Below, piece after piece: positions 57,823 to 64,000 of a stretch of 64,000 bases of DNA (within the stretch, counting starts at the first letter, position 1; every line of letters begins with the position of its first letter). The DNA comes from Poecilobothrus nobilitatus (taxonomy: Eukaryota > Arthropoda > Insecta > Diptera > Dolichopodidae). The DNA lies in NCBI GenBank assembly GCA_947095535.1, contig OX352773.1:109375950-109439949 (forward strand), in the 5' to 3' direction. The position numbers were made by a program, and so were the translations under genes. A model generated the notes under the pieces. That model searched no databases, had not been told where the DNA came from, and saw nothing but the letters and a program-made list of their open reading frames with translations.

Positions 57823-60800
57823 TCAGATCCATTTGGCGGCATTCAGGAACCTTACCATATCTGCAGGTTGCTTAACCGCTAGATCGCTGAGATAGTTAAA
57901 TTCATGCTTACCCAGAACCGTTCTTCCGGCTCTGGCCAGCGCCGGGCATTTACACGTGAAGTGTATAATGGTTTCTTTCTCATTCTGTTCACCACAACTA
58001 CGGAATGTTGTTGTGTTGAATGGAATACCTAATCTGGCCACATGTTCGCCAATTGGCCAGTGTCCCGTGAAGACACCTATTGTTCTGGCTATGTCCCACC
58101 GAGATAGCTTCAATAGGTTGTCCGTTCTTTTGTTGTCGTACGTCGGCCATATTTTCTTGGTCGTACAGCATGAGGTTAATTCTTTCCACCTTCTTTTCGC
58201 TAGGGATAAAAGTGTAGAAAGATATCTCTTTTAATGCTGTTTAGTGGTGGATCCACCTGTTCTTCCAGTGAAGCATTCAGATTGGAACCCCTCCTTGCTA
58301 ATTCATCAGCATGTTCATTTCCTGTGATGTCCCTATGTCCCGGAACCCACAGTAATGTAACATGGTATTGATAGCTTATATTCTTAAGCTCGTCAGAGCA
58401 TTTTCTGACAAGCTTGGATGTTATCATCGTAGCGTTAAGAGCTGCGATTGCTGCTTGGCTGTCAGTGACAATGGCAATGCTTCCCCCCAGAGAAGTATTG
58501 CTCCTAAGTATTTGGCATGCTTTCCAGATTCCTAGCATTTCAGCTTGAAATACACTGGATTTATTGGGAAGTCTGAAAGCATATTCTATTTCGAGTTTTT
58601 CTGAATAGACACCAGCACCGACACCGCAGTCCATTTTAGACCCATCAGTGAAGACTGTGATGTCTAATTCACCCAAAGGGTTTCCTTGTCTCCATTCTCT
58701 TCTTGATGGAATTTTTACTTTGAAATTCTTGACAATTTCCAAACTTGGAATAGTGTAGTCTGTGGAATCTGGCAGATCCCAAGCTGTCGAGCTTAGAATA
58801 CTGCTATGTCCATAAGGTTTTGTGCGCCAGTGCCCATTTTCTCTGAGTCTGACCGCACTACAACAGGCTAGAAATTTCATATGGAGGTCAACGGGGAGGA
58901 GATAAAGAAGTGCTCTCTGTACTTTACCAAGTTTGGTTCGGAAATACTCCTTCTCCAGCGCTGGCCACCAGACTAAAGATCCGTAGGTAAGAATGGGGCG
59001 TACTATAGCTGTGTACATCCATAAAGCCATTCTTGGCTTTAATCCCCATTTTTTACCTAACATTTTCCTTCAAGAATACAGGGCTACACAGGCCTTTTTG
59101 GCTCTTTCCTCACTATTAAGTCTCCACTTCAGTTTCGTATCAAGTGCCACTCCTAGGTATTTGACACTGGGGGCTAAATTCATATATACACCATCCAATC
59201 TAGGCTTGGTGAATTCCGGTATCTTTGCTCTGCTTGTGAATAGCATTAGATCGGTTTTGTTCGGATTGACGCATAGGCCACATCCATTGGCCCATCTACC
59301 AACCCTTCTTAAAACTCTTTCCATAATTACACTAATTATATCAAGAAACTTTCCAGATACTAATACTGCTAGATCATCTGCGTATGCAATGGCTTTGATT
59401 CCCTCATCTTGAAGTTCTTTCAGTATTCTATTCATTACTAGAAGCCACAGTAGTGGTGATAGCACCCCGCCTTGGGGTGTGCCTCTGCTTACTCTTCTAG
59501 TAATTTTCTGATTACCAAGTTCCGATTGGATCTCTCTTGATTGCAACATATTAACAATCCACTGACTAAGGACAGTTTCTGCCCCTAGTTCTTCCAGGGA
59601 ATTCTGTATGGCCGCTACATGTACATATTTGAAGACTCCTTCTATATCTAGAAAGGTAGCTAATGTATATTCCTTATACTGAAGCGATTGCTCCACGTTC
59701 CGCACTAGTTCACTCAGTCTCTGTTGACTTGGCCTTTGCAATTGGCATGTTGATACTTACATAGCGGAGTACTCTCTAGTACTCTTCTAAGCTCTAACTC
59801 GAGTGTTCTTTCGAGAGTTTTCAATAAAAAGGATGATGGACTGATCGGTCTAAAATCTTTAGCCCCCTTTTACCAGCTTTTGGTATAAAGATCACATTCA
59901 CCCGCCTCCATTGCAGGGGAATATGACCAAAAGTGAGGCTGCTTCTGAACAGCTTAGTAATTAATGGAACTACAAGCCCCTTTATTTCTTGCACCATTTT
60001 AGGAAAAATACCGTCAAATCCTGCGGCTTTGTACGGATCGAAGTTATCAATTGCCCAGGCAACCTTTTCCTCCGTTATAACTGAGTTAACCCATTCGTCA
60101 GGGCCACTTCGTCTCTAGTCTCCTTTCTTAGGTTACTTAAGTTATCATTCCACCAGATCGGGTATGTCTTTTTACTACGCTTGATAGGACATGCCACTTT
60201 GAATGAGACCTCCATGGCCCTTGTAAACATGTCAGTTCTCTTTTCTAACTCGTTTTCAGTTGCAATGTCTGAGTTAGCTATTACTAAAAGTTTTTTTCTG
60301 GCTACTTTTCTGAATTTCCTCCAGTCGGTAGCCCTGGGGTTTCTGTAGGGTTTGGGATTTTCAGGCTTAATATTGATATTGAAGAGAATCCAATTGTGGT
60401 CCGAAAAGGAGCTTTTCTCGGATACTCTCGATTTCTCTATATTTAGGGTTTCGTCATTACTAATGCATGTAATATCTAACACATCTGCCCAACCTGGAAA
60501 ACTATCCGAGCTTGGAAATATGAAAGTGGGGTTACTGCCCCTGTTGCATATATTTAGATTGCTATTTAAAATAAAATCAAATAATGACTCACCTCGTTCA
60601 TTCGTTTCCGAGCTACCCCATAGGGTGTGCCGAGCATTAGCATCACAGCCTGCGATCAATCTGCCACCTGTGGCAACTACCAACTGGTGGAACCGGGGCG
60701 GTGGAGCAGGTTCGTCATGTGACATGTACACGGAACTTATATGCACGCTCACATTGTTCCTCATCTCCAGTTTGACAACTGTCAAATCTTCGTAACTAAA

Positions 60801-61043
60801 ATTAGAACAGAGATATGCACTTATATGTTTTTTAACTAGAACACAAGTTCTTGGCTTACCTATTTCTAAATCTACATTCTTGTAGAATAGATTATAGTTA
60901 CAGGTGTTTAACCCTCTAATCTTAGAGGCGTTAACCCATGGCTCTTGTATGAGGGCTATATCTAAGTCCTCCTCACCTAGGAGAACTAGCAGATTATCCG
61001 AGGCGCACTTCGAGTGCCTTAGGTTAATCTGCACCCCCCGCAT
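57823..61043 (-). pseudogene. retro-12 ORF2: endonuclease, RT, RNase H; broken
   Basis: Starts at MRGVQINLRHSKCASDNL. Endonuclease (61043-60350): ALIQEPWV, ISSVYMSHD, LIAGCDANARHTLWGS, LDITCIS, SDHNWILF. RT (about 60100-59070): AAGFDGIFPKM, FRPISPSSFLLKTLER, TFLDIEGVFKYV in place of motif A's usual DxxxAF, GTPQGGVLSPLLWLL, AIAYADDLAVLV, KYLGVALD. RNase H (about 58630-58260) keeps its acidic residues: FTDGSKMD, AEMLGIWKA, VTDSQAAI, GNEHADELARRG. A Cys/His tail reads CGEQNEKETIIHFTCKCPAL (about 58000). Breaks: frameshift near 59860, a change at about 59740, TGA 59070-59072, TAG at 58200 and a frameshift just after. RNase H plus a LOA-type layout separates it from the other LINEs here. Confidence 0.9.
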
Positions 61044-61051
61044 CGCTTACC

Positions 61052-62220
61052 TCACAACGAGCTGCTGTGGACTCCTTGTCTATTGCCAAGTCTCCCAGCA
61101 GCCCGCTTGCTTCGTCCAGGTCGTCTATGTCTGAACTCCCTGGCTTGAATATTTTTAGTTTGGTATACCTTATACCAAACCTCGTTTGTTCCCCATCTTC
61201 TCCAGAGGACCCAGACTTTCCTCACTGATAAGAAGGAGAAACGATATACTGTTTTTCTGCAGTTCATCTGACGATTTCTCCTTCGTTATCACCTACCAGT
61301 TCCTCATTGGAACCGTCGGGTTATGCATGCGGAGACACTCGAAGAGCTTTTCCGAGCTTATCTCCATTCTGGGCAGCCAGATACGGGCTCTAGGCCTCCT
61401 AGGGATTTCGCTAGCTGGGATTATTCCAATTTTGGCTTCCTCCCAAGCATTGCCAATCTTAGCAATGCTTTTGCTAAAGAAATCCAAGGAGAACTGATCC
61501 TCGCATCTGATTACGCTGTAGCCCCTGACCACGTCGGATGAATCAAAGCAAGGGAGTTGTCCCCCTGCACCTCCTAGGATGAACTCATTGACGATCTCGG
61601 AAAGTTTCGCCTCAAGCTTGATCCACAGATCATTGGAAACTTTCTTGTCACTGGCTCCCTCGTTGACAACTGCAACACATAAACTGTCTTTTACAATATC
61701 GATGTAATTTTTATGTGCTACAGTTTTCGAACTGCTATGTAGATTCATCCTAGCCACCTTAGTTCTCTCTGCGCCAGGACTGGTCCCATCCTGAGACCTA
61801 TTCCTTTATGACGAATCTTTTCCGGAATTGTGCGATTCAAACAGTCGCACAATCTCGCTATATTTCTTTTTATCTTCTGGATCCCTTTCATTAACAATAC
61901 CTTTTGCTTCGTTCTGGGCTATCTTGCCCAATATAAACTTAGCTTTCTGGAATTGTTTCTTCAAAGCCGATCCAGAGCTTCTATTTGATTTCTTTTTAGT
62001 GGTGGCAATACTATGACTGGTATTACCACTACTATTTGAACCTGATGGCTTTGGAGCACTATGACAGGTTGGGTTCCTCCACCAACAGCCACTAAAACTT
62101 TTGCAGGACCTTGGCTGAGTCCTGGTTTCGTTGCTGAAGGGGTCCTCTGGCTATTACCGCTAATAATCTCCTGATTGGAGGCAAGTATCTCATCTTCAGA
62201 AGATGAGTTGATGTTTGTTT
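61052..62220 (-). pseudogene. retro-12 ORF1 with DUF4780-like domain; broken
   Basis: Minus-strand ORF1 in several frames. The N-terminal part (about 62220-61800) is Ser/Pro/Gly-rich (NINSSSEDEILASNQEII, then a Lys-rich stretch). The best part (61757-61293) holds a domain of about 130 residues: DSLCVAVVNE, IWLKLEAKLSEIV-like, VRGYSVIRCEDQFSLDFFSKSI, GIIPASEIPRRPRARIWLP and LRMHNPTVPMRNW. That spacing matches the DUF4780-type domain found in ORF1 of LOA-like elements. Frameshifts at about 61790 and 61290 break it, and the C-terminal residues overlap the 61267-61052 frame. The ORF2 start follows within a few bases. Confidence 0.75.
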
Positions 62221-62352
62221 GTTTTTTCTTTTTTTAATTTTCCAATTTTTCCCACGAGTTTGGCGAGAAAGGACGGTCGACATATGCAGAGCTCCCATAC
62301 ATATGCAAGGCTACTTACAATGGGGTGGCCCCTGGTGCCCCTCCCTCCCCCC

Positions 62353-62363
62353 AATTTTTTTAT
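62353..62363. other. 11-bp target duplication of retro-12, right copy
   Basis: AATTTTTTTAT, identical to 57685-57695. The insertion point is in the retro-11 linker, between DLQKKYKK and NYIQKIIKEVKDNYF. Confidence 0.9.
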
Positions 62364-63280
62364 ACTTTTTTTGCAAATCATAGTTGTTTTTGTTTTTGCG
62401 AGATTTAGCATAAAGTTTATTTCGTATTTTGATTACATTAAGTATAAAAGGAGTAATCCAGTAGTTTTGTTTCCGTCTTCTAACTATTCTTGTTGAAGAA
62501 GCTAATGCTTTACTTACATTTATACATTCCGAAATTTCATCATAAGAGTTACACATTTAGATTTTTTGCGCAACTAAGTTTTGGAAAGCATTCCAGTTAG
62601 TTTTTTTCTATAGTTACTCTTGTCATTTCTTCGAGTATGTTCTCCTAGGTGAGTATCGCATTTTTCAATATGTATGTCCAAAACTTTGTGGTCACTAATA
62701 GGATTTTCCGACAATTTGATCGTTGCCTTAAAAGTTTTAAAATTGGCGATAACGTGATCAAGGATGCTTCCATGATTACAATCAGATAGACAACTGAAAT
62801 TTGCGGCTTGCCGAGTAATTCCGTTCATAATGGTGTCATTGATTATGTTAAAGTTGTATGATTCAACTATATTAATATAAGTAATAGTATTTTCATTATT
62901 TAAAAGCAAATCGATGTTGGTATCACCTACTATGATACAGTTTGTACTGAACGTTTTTACTGAACGCCTTTAGGAGAATACCCACTGAATCGATGTAATC
63001 GTTTTTATCAATGCCAGGAGCATTATAATTGTAACAATTTTGATGTTGGGTTTACAATTGAGTAGTTACATTCCAATAGGATTAAATTTCTCATTTACAG
63101 AATTTGGTAATGCAAGAGAAGTAAATGCAATTTTGTTTTTTATATAAATCCACCTCCCCTGTTATTTTCTCTACAGGAATGAATGGATGAAAATTCAGGA
63201 ATCTGCATAAATGGGATTTCGGACAAATAAATGTTTCATTTAATATAACAATATCTCGAAAATGAAACAACAACAATATC
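62364..63280 (-). pseudogene. LINE endonuclease and linker (retro-11, 5' part)
   Basis: Minus-strand endonuclease of the LINE split by retro-12. Opening FRDIVILNETFICPKSH and FHPFIPVEKITGEV (63276-63091), a broken middle (about 63090-62910), then TNIDLLLNNENTITYINIVESY, ARQAANFSCLSD-like, GSILDHVIANFK and the DH box ENPISDHKVLDIHI (to about 62660). The linker WITPFILNVIKIRNKLYAKSRK ends at the target duplication. Frame breaks are present at about 62570 and 62910-63090. Confidence 0.82.
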
Positions 63281-63289
63281 CGAAAATAT

Positions 63290-64000
63290 CAAAATCCCGA
63301 ATGATTTAAAACCTTGAAAAAAAAAATCCCGAAAAAAAAAATCTTGAATCGGCGGAATTTTGATGATTTCAAAAACAAATAATTTTAATTCAAGACTCAC
63401 TTAAAATATTATTTCTATTTTAATAATCACTCTTTTTTATGTAAAAAATGATTTTAATGAAGTTTCTTGTAAACAAATAATATGAACCGGTCTGCTTGCT
63501 ATCATATCATCAAAATTTGTAATATATTATGTATTTTTATTTATGTTTGTTTTTTTAAATGTGCTACTGATCAATTGTTATAAAATAAAAGAAATTACAA
63601 CTAATAAAAATAATCTACTTATATTTAGTAGTAATAATATAAAGAATTGTTCATATATTTGCAATATGTTTATGGTCTTGAATGTTATTTGATTAATAAC
63701 ATCAGGAATTTCTATTCAAATATATAAATACATTATTATGTATTAATTAAAAATTATTATACAATACAATATAAGAAACTTGCTAATTTGTTTAAGGCGA
63801 GTTTGGGGGTCAACCTCACGTTTTTGAAAGTTGTGTTGTTGAAATATTTACTTAAACATATAATTAGGAAGGACTTTAGAGTTGGTAATAAAATCAGAGT
63901 TATACGATTTTTCAAAAATACATATATACATATTATCTATTATATATATATATGAGATTGCGAATTAGGAGAGATTTTTAAATTGGATTCCAAATCAGAG
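63290..64000 (+). repeat. Repeat of 29990-30388 joined to 32279-32570: Fam-C empty site
   Basis: 63300-63690 matches 29990-30388. Without a gap it then matches 32279 onward (ATTAATAACATCAGGAATTTC, GGCGAGTTTGGGGGTCAACC, then the (TA)n repeat). Fam-C is absent, leaving GTTATTTGATTAATAAC. Small indels set it apart. It may be the edge of a further tandem copy or a separate older repeat; the window ends before this can be told. Confidence 0.88.

Larger units (their letters stand above)
57696..62352 (-). mobile_element. LOA-like LINE (retro-12), full length, with target duplication
   Basis: A 4657-bp element flanked by the 11-bp direct repeat AATTTTTTTAT (57685-57695 and 62353-62363). Its 5' end on minus starts with a G-run (GGGGGGAGGGAGGGG), and its 3' end is AACCCACCAACC with no poly(A). 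ORF1 then ORF2, where ORF2 carries endonuclease, RT and RNase H. It lies inside the linker of retro-11, and the protein reading rejoins on either side. It is more GC-rich than anything around it. Confidence 0.92.

Noticed and set aside
58993..59412. 139-codon plus frame over the LOA-like RT
   Set aside because: Antisense shadow of the RT region containing YADD on minus.
60352..60795. 147-codon plus frame over the LOA-like endonuclease
   Set aside because: It is the antisense shadow of the endonuclease on minus, whose motifs are unmistakable.

Overview
The window is eukaryotic, strongly AT-rich, and built almost entirely of transposable elements and their decayed remains. I see no convincing host gene, rRNA, tRNA or CRISPR array. 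The mix points to an insect and most likely a fly: jockey/CR1-like and LOA-like LINEs, a ZMYM1-type hAT, a piggyBac-like element, and many (GTCC)n-bearing DINE-1/mini-me-like (Helentron-type) nonautonomous elements. The species cannot be named. All family assignments come from reading translated motifs by eye; no search was run.

Layout. 1-6.2 kb: a minus-strand LINE (PHD plus FP-like ORF1, endonuclease ORF2), split by a 3.15-kb hAT with 15-bp inverted repeats and an 8-bp target duplication. 6.8-8.4 kb: a decayed piggyBac-like element between two TTAA sites. 8.7-19.6 kb: a graveyard of LINE fragments in both orientations, one of them (14.2-17.1 kb) split by a 1.26-kb Fam-B element. 20.2-26.7 kb: the best-preserved LINE. 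Its ORF1 is broken by a 1.57-kb Fam-A element and one stop codon, and its ORF2 (endonuclease plus reverse transcriptase) by one stop codon. 26.7-30.4 kb: AT-rich sequence with a second Fam-B element.

30.4-56.5 kb is the most striking part. A unit of about 6.9 kb stands three times head to tail. Each copy holds an array of about 147-bp repeats inside a DINE-like element (Fam-C), AT-rich DNA, a one-monomer Fam-C relic, the 3' end of a LINE on plus, and the endonuclease to early-RT part of a LINE on minus, closing with a (TTTA)n tract. The middle copy alone carries three Fam-A insertions. The other two copies show the matching empty sites, so those insertions postdate the duplication.

56.5-63.3 kb: a minus-strand LINE split by a 4.66-kb LOA-like LINE (ORF1 with a DUF4780-like domain; ORF2 with endonuclease, RT, RNase H and a Cys/His tail) flanked by an 11-bp target duplication. 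63.3-64.0 kb repeats the sequence on either side of the Fam-C insertion at 30.4-32.3 kb, but without the insertion, and so defines the ends of that element.

Fam-A, Fam-B and Fam-C are my own labels. Fam-A and Fam-C share subterminal inverted repeats, a GTCC run and a 3' hairpin with a 7-nt loop just inside the end, and they insert in T or A runs without a clear target duplication. Fam-B shares internal sequence with Fam-A but has inverted repeats at its tips.
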